A stretch of DNA of 64,000 nucleotides from Membranipora membranacea (taxonomy: Eukaryota; Bryozoa; Gymnolaemata; Cheilostomatida; Membraniporidae). Below the pieces are notes generated by a model. That model did not search any database. It was not told where the DNA came from and worked only from the letters and a program-made list of their open reading frames with translations. Numbering within the stretch: position 1 is the first letter of the stretch; the number at the start of each line of letters is the position of its first letter. Below are positions 10,148 through 22,960 of the stretch, in pieces. The translations under genes were made by a program, and so were the position numbers. Location: NCBI GenBank assembly GCA_914767715.1, contig OU612065.1, positions 32,736,001 to 32,800,000 on the forward strand, in the 5' to 3' direction.

Positions 10148-11749
10148 CTTGAAACTCTGTTTTGACGTTCGTGATGACGTCCCTATATCTCTTATAAAAT
10201 ATTAGCTCCCTGTGATGATGCGTATTCTATCGAGGTGTTTTGCAAGAAATTGACAAAAATCGATAGGTACGGTCCTGGGGAAATTGGCCAATAATTGGGC
10301 AGAATTCCTTACTCGCTTAGAAACGCTTGAAACTCTGTTTTGACGTTCGCAATGACGTCCCAATATCTCATATAAAATATTAGCTCCCTGTGACGATGCG
10401 TATTCTATGGAGGTGTTTTGCAAGAAATTGACAAAAATCGATAGGTACGGTCCTGGGGAAATTGGCCAATAATTGGGCAGAATTCCTTACTCGCTTAGAA
10501 CCGCTTGAAACTCTGTTTTGACATTCGCAATGACGTCCCAATATCTCATATGAAATATTAGCTCCCTGTGACGATGCGTATTCTATGGAGGTGTTTTGCA
10601 AGAAATTGACAAAAATCGATAGGTACGGTCCTGGGGAAATTGGCCAATAATTGGGCAGAATTCCTTACTCGCTTAGAAACACTTGAAACTCTGTTTTGAC
10701 GTTCTTGATGACGTCCCTATATCACTTATAAAATATTAGCTCCCTGTGATGATGCGTATTCTATCGAGGTGTTTTGCAAGAAATTGACAAAAATCGATAG
10801 GTACGGTCGTGGGGAAATTGGCCAATAATTGGGCAGAATTACTTACTTGCTTAGTAACGCTTGAAACTCTGTTTTGACGTTCGCAATGACGTCCCAATAT
10901 CTCATATAAAATATTAGCTCCCTGTGACGATCCGTATTCTATGGAGGTGTTTTGCAAGAAATGGACAAAAATCGATAGGTACGGTCCTGGGGAAATTGAC
11001 CAATAATTGGGCAGAATTCCTTACTCGCTTAGAAACGCTTGAAACTCTGTTTTGACGTTCGTGATGACGTCCCTATATCTCATATAAAATATTAGCTCCC
11101 TGTGATGATGCGTATTCTATCGAAGTGTTTTGCAAGAAATGGACAAAAATCGATAGGTACGGTCCTGGGGAAATTGGCCAATAATTGGGCAGAATTCCTT
11201 ACTCGCTTAGAAACGCTTGAAACTCTGTTTTGACGTTCGTGATGACGTCCCTATATCTCATATAAAATATTAGCTCCCAGTGATGATGCGTATTCTATCG
11301 AAGTGTTTTGCAAGAAATTGACAAAAATCGATAGGTACGGTCCTGGAAAAATTGGCCAATAATTGGGCAGAATTCCTTACTCGCTTAGAAACGCTTGAAA
11401 CTATGTTTTGACGTTCGTGATAAAGTCCCTATATCTCATATAAAATATTAGCTCCCTGTGATGATGCGTATTCTATCGAGGTGTTTTGCAAGAAATTGAC
11501 AAAAATCGATAGGTACGGTCCTGGGGAAATTGGCCAATAATTGGGCAGAATTCCTTACTCGCTTAGAAACGCTTGAAACTCTGTTTTGACGTTCGCAATG
11601 ACGTCCCAATATCTCATATGAAATATTAGCTCCCTGTGACGATGCGTATTCTATCGTGGTGTTTTGCAAGAAATTGACAAAAATCGATAGGTACGGTCCT
11701 GGGGAAATTGGCCAATAATTGGGCAGAATTCCTTACTCGCGTAGAAACG
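10148..11749 (+). repeat. 9-monomer higher-order unit 1 (1,602 bp)
   Basis: First of five tandem units that start just after the tag ACTCGCGTAG. Ordered monomers: type B with CTCTTATAA (10148); type A (10326); ACCGCTTG with GACATTCG (10504); CACTTG with GTTCTTGATG, ATCACTTATAA and GGTCGTGGGG (10682); GATCCGTATTC and AAATGGAC (10860); B (11038); B with GGAAAAATTGG (11216); GTGATAAAGTCC (11394); A with CTATCGTGG (11572). Confidence 0.88.
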
Positions 11750-13528
11750 CTTGAACCTCTGTTTTGACGTTCGTGATGACGTCCCTATATCTCTTATAAA
11801 ATATTAGCTCCCTGTGATGATGCGTATTCTATCGAGGTGTTTTGCAAGAAATTGACAAAAATCGATAGGTACGGTCCTGGGGAAATTGGCCAATAATTGG
11901 GCAGAATTCCTTACTCGCTTAGAAACGCTTGAAACTCTGTTTTGACGTTCGCAATGACGTCCCAATATCTCATATAAAATATTAGCTCCCTGTGACGATG
12001 CGTATTCTATGGAGGTGTTTTGCAAGAAATTGACAAAAATCGATAGGTACGGTCCTGGGGAAATTGGCCAATAATTGGGCAGAATTCCTTACTCGCTTAG
12101 AACCGCTTGAAACTCTGTTTTGACATTCGCAATGACGTCCCAATATCTCATATGAAATATTAGCTCCCTGTGACGATGCGTATTCTATGGAGGTGTTTTG
12201 CAAGAAATTGACAAAAATCGATAGGTACGGTCCTTGGGAAATTGGCCAATAATTGGGCAGAATTCCTTACTCGCTTAGAAACGCTTGAAACTCTGTTTTG
12301 ACGTTCGCAATGACGTCCCAATATCTCATATAAAATATTAGCTCCCTATGACGATGCGTATTCTATGGAGGTGTTTTGCAAGAAATTTACAAAAATCGAT
12401 AGGTACGGTCCTGGGGAAATTGGCCAATAATTGGGCAGAATTCCTTACTCGCTTAGAAACGCTTGAAACTCTGTTTTGACGTTCGCAATGAAGTCCCAAT
12501 ATCTCATATGAAATATTAGCTCCATATGACGATGCGTATTCTATGGAGGTGTTTTGCAAGAAATTGACAAAAATCGATAGGTACGGTCCTGGGGAAATTG
12601 GCCAATAATTGGGCAGAATTCCTTACTCGCTTAGAAACGCTTGAAACTCTGTTTTGACGTTCGTGATGACGTTCCTATATCTCATATGAAATATTAGCTC
12701 CCTGTGATGATGCGTATTCTATCGAAGTGTTTTGCAAGAAATTGACAAAAATCGAGAGGTACGGTCCTGGAAAAATCGGCCAATAATTGGGCAGAATTCC
12801 TTATTGCTTAGAAACGCTTGAAACTCTTTTTTGACGTTCGCAATGACGTCCCAACATCTCGTATGAAATATTAGCTCCCTGTGACGATGCGTATTCTATG
12901 GAGGTTTTTTGCAAGAAATTGACAAAAATCGATAGGTACGGTCCTGGGGAAATTGGCCAATAATTGGGCAGAATTCCTTACTTGCTTAGAAACGCTTGAA
13001 ACTCTGTTTTGACGTTCGCAATGACGTCCCAATATCTCATATGAAATATTAGCTCCCTGTGACGATGCGTATTCTATCGTGATGTTTTGCAAGAAATTGA
13101 CAAAAATCGATAGGTACGGTCCTGGGGAAATTGGCCAATAATTGGGCAGAATTCCTTACTCGCTTAGAAACGCTTGAAACTCTTTTTTGACGTTCGCAAT
13201 GACGTCCCAACATCTCGTATGAAATATTAGCTCCCTGTGACGATGCGTATTCTATGGAGGTGTTTTGCAAGAAATTGACAAAAATCGATAGGTACGGTCC
13301 TGGGGAAATTGGCCAATAATTGGGCAGAATTCCTTACTCGCTTAGAAACGCTTGAAACTCTGTTTTGACGTTCGCAATGACGTCCCAATATCTCATATGA
13401 AATATTAGCTCCCTGTGACGATGCGTATTCTATCGTGGTGTTTTGCAAGAAATTGACAAAAATCGATAGGTACGGTCCTGGGGAAATTGGCCAATAATTG
13501 GGCAGAATTCCTTACTCGCGTAGAAACG
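11750..13528 (+). repeat. 10-monomer higher-order unit 2 (1,779 bp, one -1 indel)
   Basis: It begins like the other units (B with CTCTTATAA, A, GACATTCG) but after the third monomer switches to a different series: GGTCCTTGGG near 12230, CCCTATGACG with AAATTTACAAA near 12381, ATGAAGTCCC and CCATATGACG near 12490-12530, GGAAAAATCGGCC with CCTTATTGCTTAG (-1) near 12804, then CTCTTTTTTGACG with AACATCTCG. This series returns in 16733-17977. Confidence 0.85.
12801..12812 (+). repeat. -1-bp length variant CCTTATTGCTTAG, first copy
   Basis: CCTTATTGCTTAG replaces the usual CCTTACTCGCTTAG, giving a 177-bp monomer. The same rare change occurs near 14580 and 17785, each time followed by the CTCTTTTTTGACG/AACATCTCG monomer. 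The three therefore descend from one mutated monomer by segment duplication. Confidence 0.88.
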
Positions 13529-15129
13529 CTTGAAACTCTGTTTTGACGTTCGTGATGACGTCCCTATATCTCTTATAAAATATTAGCTCCCTGTGATGAT
13601 GCGTATTCTATCGAGGTGTTTTGCAAGAAATTGACAAAAATCGATAGGTACGGTCCTGGGGAAATTGGCCAATAATTGGGCAGAATTCCTTACTCGCTTA
13701 GAAACGCTTGAAACTCTGTTTTGACGTTCGCAATGACGTCCCAATATCTCATATAAAATATTAGCTCCCTGTGACGATGCGTATTCTATGGAGGTGTTTT
13801 GCAAGAAATTGACAAAAATCGATAGGTACGGTCCTGGGGAAATTGGCCAATAATTGGGCAGAATTCCTTACTCGCTTAGAACCGCTTGAAACTCTGTTTT
13901 GACATTCGCAATGACGTCCCAATATCTCATATGAAATATTAGCTCCCTGTGACGATGCGTATTCTATGGAGGTGTTTTGCAAGAAATTGACAAAAATCGA
14001 TACGTACGGTCCTGGGGAAATTGGCCAATAATTGGGCAGAATTCCTTACTCGCTTAGAAACACTTGAAACTCTGTTTTGACGTTCTTGATGACGTCCCTA
14101 TATCACTTATAAAATATTAGCTCCCTGTGATGATGCGTATTCTATCGAGGTGTTTTGCAAGAAATTGACAAAAATCGATAGGTACGGTCGTGGGGAAATT
14201 GGCCAATAATTGGGCAGAATTACTTACTTGCTTAGTAACGCTTGAAACTCTGTTTTGACGTTCGCAATGACGTCCCAATATCTCATATAAAATATTAGCT
14301 CCCTGTGACGATCCGTATTCTATGGAGGTGTTTTGCAAGAAATGGACAAAAATCGATAGGTACGGTCCTGGGGAAATTGACCAATAATTGGGCAGAATTC
14401 CTTACTCGCTTAGAAACGCTTGAAACTCTGTTTTGACGTTCGTGATGACGTCCCTATATCTCATATAAAATATTAGCTCCCTGTGATGATGCGTATTCTA
14501 TCGAAGTGTTTTGCAAGAAATGGACAAAAATCGATAGGTACGGTCCTGGAAAAATCGGCCAATAATTGGGCAGAATTCCTTATTGCTTAGAAACGCTTGA
14601 AACTCTTTTTTGACGTTCGCAATGACGTCCCAACATCTCGTATGAAATATTAGCTCCCTGTGACGATGCGTATTCTATGGAGGTTTTTTGCAAGAAATTG
14701 ACAAAAATCGATAGGTACGGTCCTGGGGAAATTGGCCAATAATTGGGCAGAATTCCTTACTTGCTTAGAAACGCTTGAAACTCTGTTTTGACGTTCGCAA
14801 TGACGTCCCAATATCTCATATGAAATATTAGCTCCCTGTGACGATGCGTATTCTATCGTGATGTTTTGCAAGAAATTGACAAAAATCGATAGGTACGGTC
14901 CTGGGGAAATTGGCCAATAATTGGGCAGAATTCCTTACTCGCTTAGAAACGCTTGAAACTCTGTTTTGACGTTCGCAATGACGTCCCAATATCTCATATG
15001 AAATATTAGCTCCCTGTGACGATGCGTATTCTATCGTGGTGTTTTGCAAGAAATTGACAAAAATCGATAGGTACGGTCCTGGGGAAATTGGCCAATAATT
15101 GGGCAGAATTCCTTACTCACGTAGAAACG
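13529..15129 (+). repeat. 9-monomer higher-order unit 3 (1,601 bp, one -1 indel)
   Basis: It starts like unit 1, including CACTTG/CTTGATG (about 14060) and GGTCGTGGGG (about 14187). In the monomer starting at 14419 it switches into the series seen in the second half of unit 2, including CCTTATTGCTTAG near 14580, GGAGGTTTTTTGC near 14680 and CTATCGTGATG near 14855. It is therefore a recombinant of the unit 1 and unit 2 layouts, with the join inside one monomer. Confidence 0.87.
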
Positions 15130-16732
15130 CTTGAAACTCTGTTTTGACGTTCGTGATGACGTCCCTATATCTCTTATAAAATATTAGCTCCCTGTGATGA
15201 TGCGTATTCTATCGAGGTGTTTTGCAAGAAATTGACAAAAATCGATAGGTACGGTCCTGGGGAAATTGGCCAATAATTGGGCAGAATTCCTTACTCGCTT
15301 AGAAACGCTTGAAACTCTGTTTTGACGTTCGCAATGACGTCCCAATATCTCATATAAAATATTAGCTCCCTGTGACGATGCGTATTCTATGGAGGTGTTT
15401 TGCAAGAAATTGACAAAAATCGATAGGTACGGTCCTGGGGAAATTGGCCAATAATTGGGCAGAATTCCTTACTCGCTTAGAACCGCTTGAAACTCTGTTT
15501 TGACATTCGCAATGACGTCCCAATATCTCATATGAAATATTAGCTCCCTGTGACGATGCGTATTCTATGGAGGTGTTTTGCAAGAAATTGACAAAAATCG
15601 ATAGGTACGGTCCTGGGGAAATTGGCCAATAATTGGGCAGAATTCCTTACTCGCTTAGAAACACTTGAAACTCTGTTTTGACGTTCTTGATGACGTCCCT
15701 ATATCACTTATAAAATATTAGCTCCCTGTGATGATGCGTATTCTATCGAGGTGTTTTGCAAGAAATTGACAAAAATCGATAGGTACGGTCGTGGGGAAAT
15801 TGGCCAATAATTGGGCAGAATTACTTACTTGCTTAGTAACGCTTGAAACTCTGTTTTGACGTTCGCAATGACGTCCCAATATCTCATATAAAATATTAGC
15901 TCCCTGTGACGATCCGTATTCTATGGAGGTGTTTTGCAAGAAATGGACAAAAATCGATAGGTACGGTACTGGGGAAATTGACCAATAATTGGGCAGAATT
16001 CCTTACTCGCTTAGAAACGCTTGAAACTCTGTTTTGACGTTCGTGATGACGTCCCTATATCTCATATAAAATATTAGCTCCCTGTGATGATGCGTATTCT
16101 ATCGAAGTGTTTTGCAAGAAATGGACAAAAATCGATAGGTACGGTCCTGGGGAAATTGGCCAATAATTGGGCAGAATTCCTTACTCGCTTAGAAACGCTT
16201 GAAACTCTGTTTTGACGTTCGTGATGACGTCCCTATATCTCATATAAAATATTAGCTCCCTGTGATGATGCGTATTCTATCGAAGTGTTTTGCAAGAAAT
16301 TGACAAAAATCGATAGGTACGGTCCTGGAAAAATTGGCCAATAATTGGGCAGAATTCCTTACTCGCTTAGAAACGCTTGAAACTATGTTTTGACGTTCGT
16401 GATAAAGTCCCTATATCTCATATAAAATATTAGCTCCCTGTGATGATGCGTATTCTATCGAGGTGTTTTGAAGGAAAATTAACAAAAATCGATAGGTACG
16501 GTCCTGGGGAAATTGGCCAATAATTGGGCAGAATTCCTTACTCGCTTAGAAACGCTTGAAACTCTGTTTTGACGTTCGCAATGACGTCCCAATATCTCAT
16601 ATGAAATATTAGCTCCCTGTGACGATGCGTATTCTATCGTGGTGTTTTGCAAGAAATTGACAAAAATCGATAGGTACGGTCCTGGGGAAATTGGCCAATA
16701 ATTGGGCAGAATTCCTTACTCGCGTAGAAACG
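15130..16732 (+). repeat. 9-monomer higher-order unit 4 (1,603 bp, one +1 indel)
   Basis: Same order as unit 1 throughout: CTCTTATAA, A, GACATTCG, CACTTG/CTTGATG, GGTCGTGGGG, GATCCGTATTC, GGAAAAATTGG, GTGATAAAGTCC, CTATCGTGG. Private differences include ACTCACGTAG just before the unit, GGTACGGTACTGG near 15967, and the altered stretch near 16471. The length difference from unit 1 is that single extra base. Confidence 0.88.
16466..16486 (+). repeat. Monomer with clustered changes and +1 bp
   Basis: The usual TTTTGCAAGAAATTGACAAA reads TTTTGAAGGAAAATTAACAA here. Several substitutions and one inserted base fall within about 15 bp, while the rest of the monomer is ordinary. This density is unlike the scattered single changes elsewhere. 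It could be a small complex mutation or a local consensus error. It also removes the usual TTG codon and the reading frame on the minus strand. Confidence 0.8.
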
Positions 16733-17977
16733 CTTGAAACTCTGTTTTGACGTTCGTGATGACGTCCCTATATCTCTTATAAAATATTAGCTCCCTGTGA
16801 TGATGCGTATTCTATCGAGGTGTTTTGCAAGAAATTGACAAAAATCGATAGGTACGGTCCTGGGGAAATTGGCCAATAATTGGGCAGAATTCCTTACTCG
16901 CTTAGAAACGCTTGAAACTCTGTTTTGACGTTCGCAATGACGTCCCAATATCTCATATAAAATATTAGCTCCCTGTGACGATGCGTATTCTATGGAGGTG
17001 TTTTGCAAGAAATTGACAAAAATCGATAGGTACGGTCCTGGGGAAATTGGCCAATAATTGGGCAGAATTCCTTACTCGCTTAGAACCGCTTGAAACTCTG
17101 TTTTGACATTCGCAATGACGTCCCAATATCTCATATGAAATATTAGCTCCCTGTGACGATGCGTATTCTATGGAGGTGTTTTGCAAGAAATTGACAAAAA
17201 TCGATAGGTACGGTCCTTGGGAAATTGGCCAATAATTGGGCAGAATTCCTTACTCGCTTAGAAACGCTTGAAACTCTGTTTTGACGTTCGCAATGACGTC
17301 CCAATATCTCATATAAAATATTAGCTCCCTATGACGATGCGTATTCTATGGAGGTGTTTTGCAAGAAATTTACAAAAATCGATAGGTACGGTCCTGGGGA
17401 AATTGGCCAATAATTGGGCAGAATTCCTTACTCGCTTAGAAACGCTTGAAACTCTGTTTTGACGTTCGCAATGAAGTCCCAATATCTCATATGAAATATT
17501 AGCTCCATATGACGATGCGTATTCTATGGAGGTGTTTTGCAAGAAATTGACAAAAATCGATAGGTACGGTCCTGGGGAAATTGGCCAATAATTGGGCAGA
17601 ATTCCTTACTCGCTTAGAAACGCTTGAAACTCTGTTTTGACGTTCATGATGACGTTCCTATATCTCATATGAAATATTAGCTCCCTGTGATGATGCGTAT
17701 TCTATCGAAGTGTTTTGCAAGAAATTGACAAAAATCGATAGGTACGGTCCTGGAAAAATCGGCCAAAAATTGGGCAGAATTCCTTATTGCTTAGAAACGC
17801 TTGAAACTCTTTTTTGACGTTCGCAATGACGTCCCAACATCTCGTATGAAATATTAGCTCCCTGTGACGATGCGTATTCTATGGAGGTGTTTTGCAAGAA
17901 ATTGACAAAAATCGATAGGTACGGTCCTGGGGAAATTGGCCAATAATTGGGCAGAATTCCTTACTTGCTTAGAAACG
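16733..17977 (+). repeat. Higher-order unit 5, 7 monomers (1,245 bp)
   Basis: Matches 11750-12994 monomer by monomer at a distance of 4,983 bp: CTCTTATAA, A, GACATTCG, GGTCCTTGGG, CCCTATGACG with AAATTTACAAA, CCATATGACG, GGAAAAATCGG with CCTTATTGCTTAG near 17785, then CTCTTTTTTGACG. Homology stops close to 18,010. It resembles unit 2, three units back, more than units 3 and 4 beside it, so duplication involved multi-unit blocks. Confidence 0.86.
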
Positions 17978-20113
17978 CTTGAAACTCTGTTTTGACGTTC
18001 GCAATGACGTCCCAACATCTCGTATGAAATATTAGCTCCCTGTGACGATGCGTATTCTATGGAGGTGTTTTGCAAGAAATTGACAAAAATCGATAGGTAC
18101 GGTCCTGGGGAAATTGGCCAATAATTGGGCAGAATTCCTTACTCGCTTAGAAACGCTTGAAACTCTGTTTTGACGTTCGCAATGACGTCCCAATATCTCA
18201 TATAAAATATTAACTCCCTGTGACGATGCGTATTCTATGGAGGTGTTTTGCAAGAAATTGACAAAAATCGATAGGTACGGTCCTGGGGAAATTGGCCAAT
18301 AATTGGGCAGAATTCCTTACTCGCTTAGGAACGCTTGAAACTCTGTTTTGACGTTCGTGATGACGTTCCTATATCTCATATAAAATATTAGCTCCCTGTG
18401 ACGATGCGTATTCTATGGAGGTGTTTTGCAAGAAATTGACAAAAATCGATAGGTACGGTCCTGGGGAAATTGGCCAATAATTGGGCAGAATTCCTTTCTC
18501 GCTTAGAAACACTTGAAACTCTGTTTTGACGTTCTTGATGACGTCCCTATATCACTTATAAAATATTAGCTCCCTGTGATGATGCGTATTCTATCGAGGT
18601 GTTTTGCAAGAAATTGACAAAAATCGATAGGTACGGTCCTGGGGAAATTGGCTAATAATTGGGCAGAATTACTTACTTGCTTAGTAACGCTTGAAACTCT
18701 GTTTTGACGTTCGCAATGACGTCCCAATATCTCATATAAAATATTAGCTCCCTGTGACGATCCGTATTCTATGGAGGTGTTTTGCAAGAAATGGACAAAA
18801 ATCGATAGGTACGGTCCTGGGGAAATTGACCAATAATTGGGCAGAATTCCTTACTCGCTTAGAAACGCTTGAAACTCTGTTTTGATGTTCGTGATGACGT
18901 CCCTATATCTCATATAAAATATTAGCTCCCTGTGATGATGCGTATTCTATCGAAGTGTTTTGCAAGAAATTGACAAAAATCGTTAGGAACGGTCCTGGAA
19001 AAATTGGCCAATAATTGGGCAGAATTCCTTACTCGCTTAGAAACGCTTGAAACTATGTTTTGACGTTCGTGATAAAGTCCCTATATCTCATATAAAATAT
19101 TAGCTCCCTGTGATGATGCGTATTCTATCGAGGTGTTTTGCAAGAAATTGACAAAAATCGATAGGTACGGTCCTGGGGAAATTGGCCAATAATTGGGCAG
19201 AATTCCTTACTCGCTTAGAAACGCTTGAAACTCTGTTTTGACGTTCGCAATGACGTCCCAATATCTCATATGAAATATTAGCTCCCTGTGAAGATGCGTA
19301 TTCTATGGAGGTGTTTTGCAAGAAATTGACAAAAATTGATAGGTACGGTCCTGGGGAAATTGGCCAATAATTGGGCAGAATTCCTTACTCGCTTAGAAAC
19401 GCTTGAAACTCTGTTTTGACGTTCGTGATGACGTCCCTATATCTCATATAAAATATTAGCTCCCTGTGATGATGCGTTTTCTATCGAGGTGTTTTGCAAG
19501 AAATTGGCAAAGATCGATAGGTACGGTCCTGGGGAAATTGGCCAATAATTGGGCAGAATTCCTTACCCTCTTAGAAACGCTTGAAACTCTGTTTTGACGT
19601 TCGCAATGACGTCCCAATATCTCATATAAAATATTAGCTCCCTGTGACGATGCGTATTCTATGGAGGTGTTTTGCAAGAAATTGACAAAAATCGATAGGT
19701 ACGGTCCTGGGGAAATTGGCCAATAATTGGGCAGAATTCCTTACTCGCTTAGAACCGATTGAAACTCTGTTTTGACATTCGCAATGACGTCCCAATATCT
19801 CATATGAAATATTAGCTCCCTGTGACGATGCGTATTCTATGGAGGTGTTTTGCAAGAAATTGACAAAAATCGATAGGTACGGTCCTGGGGAAATTTGCCA
19901 ATAATTGGGCAGAATTCCTTACTCGCTTAGAAACGCTTGAAACTCTGTTTTGACGTTCGCAATGACGTCCCAATATCTCATATAAAATATTAGCTCCCTG
20001 TGACGATGCGTATTCTATGGAGGTGTTTTGCAAGAAATGGACAAAAATCGATAGGTACGGTCCTGGGGAAATTGGCCAATAATTGGGCAGAATTCCTTAC
20101 TCGCTTAGAAACG
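17978..20113 (+). repeat. Satellite monomers linking two higher-order blocks
   Basis: Twelve monomers assembled from series seen elsewhere. The stretch 18512-19100 resembles the CACTTG/CTTGATG series but carries GGTCCTGGGG with GGCTAATAATT. The stretch 19050-20000 resembles 4095-4450 and 891-1780 (GTGATAAAGTCC, GTGAAGATGCG, AAAATTGATAGG, GCGTTTTC, GCAAAGATCG, ACCGATTG/GACATTCG). A private variant TTACCCTCTTAG is near 19565. No non-satellite sequence. Confidence 0.9.
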
Positions 20114-21359
20114 CTTGAAACTCTGTTTTGACGTTCGCAATGACGTCCCAATATCTCATATAAAATATTAGCTCCCTGTGACGATGCCTATTCTATGGAG
20201 GTGTTTTGCAAGAAATTGACAAAAATCGATAGGTACGGTCCTGGGGAAATTGGCCAATAATTGGGCAGAATTCCTTACTCGCTTAGAAACGCTTGAAACT
20301 CTGTTTTGACGTTCGCAATGACGTCCCAATATCTCATATGAAATATTAGCTCCCTGTGACGATGCGTATTCTATCGTGGTGTTTTGCAAGAAATTGACAA
20401 AAATCGATAGGTACGGTCCTGGGGAAATTGGCCAATAATTGGGCAGAATTGCTTACTCGCTTAGAAACGCTTGAAACTCAGTTTTGACGTTCGTGATGAC
20501 GTCCATATATCTCTTATAAAATATTAGCTCCCTGTGATGATGCGTATTCTATCGAGGTGTTTTGCAAGAAATTGACAAAAATCGATAGGTACGGTCCTGG
20601 GGAAATTGGCCAATAATTGGGCAGAATTCCTTACTCGCTTAGAAACGCTTGAAACTCTGTTTTGACGTTCGCAATGACGTCCCAATATCTCATATAAAAT
20701 ATTAACTCCCTGTGACGATGCGTATTCTATGGAGGTGTTTTGCAAGAAATTGACAAAAATCGATAGGTACGGTCCTGGGGAAATTGGCCAATAATTGGGC
20801 AGAATTCCTTACTCGCTTAGGAACGCTTGAAACTCTGTTTTGACGTTCGTGATGACGTTCCTATATCTCATATAAAATATTAGCTCCCTGTGATGATGCG
20901 TATTCTATCGAAGTGTTTTGCAAGAAATTGACAAAAATCGATAGGTACGGTCCTGGAAAAATCGGCCAATAATTGGGCAGAATTCCTTACTCGCTTAGAA
21001 ACGCTTGAAACTCTGTTTTGACGTTCGCAATGACGTCCCAATATCTCATATAAAATATTAACTCCCTGTGACGATGCGTATTCTATGGAGGTGTTTTGCA
21101 AGAAATTGACAAAAATCGATAGGTACGGTCCTGGGGAAATTGGCCAATAATTGGGCAGAATTCCTTACTCGCTTAGAAACGCTTGAAACTCTGTTTTGAC
21201 GTTCGCAATGACGTCCCAATATCTCATATAAAATATTAGCTCCCTGTGACGATGCGTATTCTATGGAGGTGTTTTGCAAGAAATGGACAAAAATCGATAG
21301 GTACGGTCCTGGGGAAATTGGCCACTAATTGGGCAGAATTCCTTACTCGCTTAGAAACG
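20114..21359 (+). repeat. 7-monomer higher-order unit, copy a (1,246 bp)
   Basis: Monomers start at 20114 (GATGCCTATTC), 20292 (CTATCGTGG, then GAATTGCTTAC), 20470 (CTCAGTTTTG, CCATATATCTCTTATAA), 20648 (TTAACTCCC, then CTTAGGAACG), 20826 (GACGTTCC, GGAAAAATCGG), 21004 (TTAACTCCC) and 21182 (AAATGGAC). The monomers at 20292-21003 repeat the series of the 15-mer unit at 5520-6231, about 15 kb away. Confidence 0.87.
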
Positions 21360-22960
21360 CTTGAAACTCTGTTTTGACGTTCGCAATGACGTCCCAATAT
21401 CTCATATAAAATATTAGCTCCCTGTGACGATGCCTATTCTATGGAGGTGTTTTGCAAGAAATTGACAAAAATCGATAGGTACGGCCTGGGGAAATTGGCC
21501 GATAATTGGGCAGAATTCCTTACTCGCTTAGAATCGCTTGAAACTCTGTTTTGACGTTCGCAATGACGTCCCAATATCTCATATGAAATATTAGCTCCCT
21601 GTGACGATGCGTATTCTATCGTGGTGTTTTGCAAGAAATTGACAAAAATCGATAGGTACGGTCCTGGGGAAATTGGCCAATAATTGGGCAGAATTGCTTA
21701 CTCGCTTAGAAACGCTTGAAACTCAGTTTTGACGTTCGTGATGACGTCCATATATCTCTTATAAAATATTAGCTCCCTGTGATGATGCGTATTCTATCGA
21801 GGTGTTTTGCAAGAAATTGACAAAAATCGATAGGTACGGTCCTGGGGAAATTGGCCAATAATTGGGCAGAATTCCTTACTCGCTTAGAAACGCTTGAAAC
21901 TCTGTTTTGACGTTCGCAATGACGTCCCAATATCTCATATAAAATATTAACTCCCTGTGACGATGCGTATTCTATGGAGGTGTTTTGCAAGAAATTGACA
22001 AAAATCGATAGGTACGGTCCTGGGGAAATTGGCCAATAATTGGGCAGAATTCCTTACTCGCTTAGAAACGCTTGAAACTCTGTTTTGACGTTCGTGATGA
22101 CGTCCATATATCTCTTATAAAATATTAGCTCCCTGTGATGATGCGTATTCTATCGAGGTGTTTTGCAAGAAATTGACAAAAATCGATAGGTACGGTCCTG
22201 GGGAAATTGGCCAATAATTGGGCAGAATTCCTTACTCGCTTAGAATCGCTTGAAACTCTGTTTTGACGTTCGCAATGACGTCCCAATATCTCATATAAAA
22301 TATTAACTCCCTGTGACGATGCGTATTCTATGGAGGTGTTTTGCAAGAAATTGACAAAAATCGATAGGTACGGTCCTGGGGAAATTGGCCAATAATTGGG
22401 CAGAATTCCTTACTCGCTTAGGAACGCTTGAAACTCTGTTTTGACGTTCGTGATGACGTTCCTATATCTCATATAAAATATTAGCTCCCTGTGATGATGC
22501 GTATTCTATCGAAGTGTTTTGCAAGAAATTGACAAAAATCGATAGGTACGGTCCTGGAAAAATCGGCCAATAATTGGGCAGAATCCCTTACTCGCTTAGA
22601 AACGCTTGAAACTCTGTTTTGACGTTCGCAATGACGTCCCAATATCTCATATAAAATATTAACTCCCTGTGACGATGCGTATTCTACGGAGGTGTTTTGC
22701 AAGAAATTGACAAAAATCGATAGGTACGGTCCTGGGGAAATTGGCCAATAATTGGGCAGAATTCCTTACTCGCTTAGAAACGCTTGAAACTCTGTTTTGA
22801 CGTTCGCAATGACGTCCCAATATCTCATATAAAATATTAGCTCCCTGTGACGATGCGTATTCTATGGAGGTGTTTTGCAAGAAATGGACAAAAATCGATA
22901 GGTACGGTCCTGGGGAAATTGGCCAATAATTGGGCAGAATTCCTTACTCGCTTAGAAACG
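21360..22960 (+). repeat. Copy b, expanded to 9 monomers (1,601 bp, one -1 indel)
   Basis: It starts with the same GATGCCTATTC monomer and the same series, but contains an extra two-monomer step: the CCATATATCTCTTATAA plus TTAACTCCC pair occurs twice, at 21715-22070 and 22071-22426. The second occurrence lacks CTCAGTTTTG and has AGAATCGCTTG. A private GGTACGGCCTGGGG near 21480 is a base short, and AGAATCGCTTG also appears near 21532. Confidence 0.85.
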
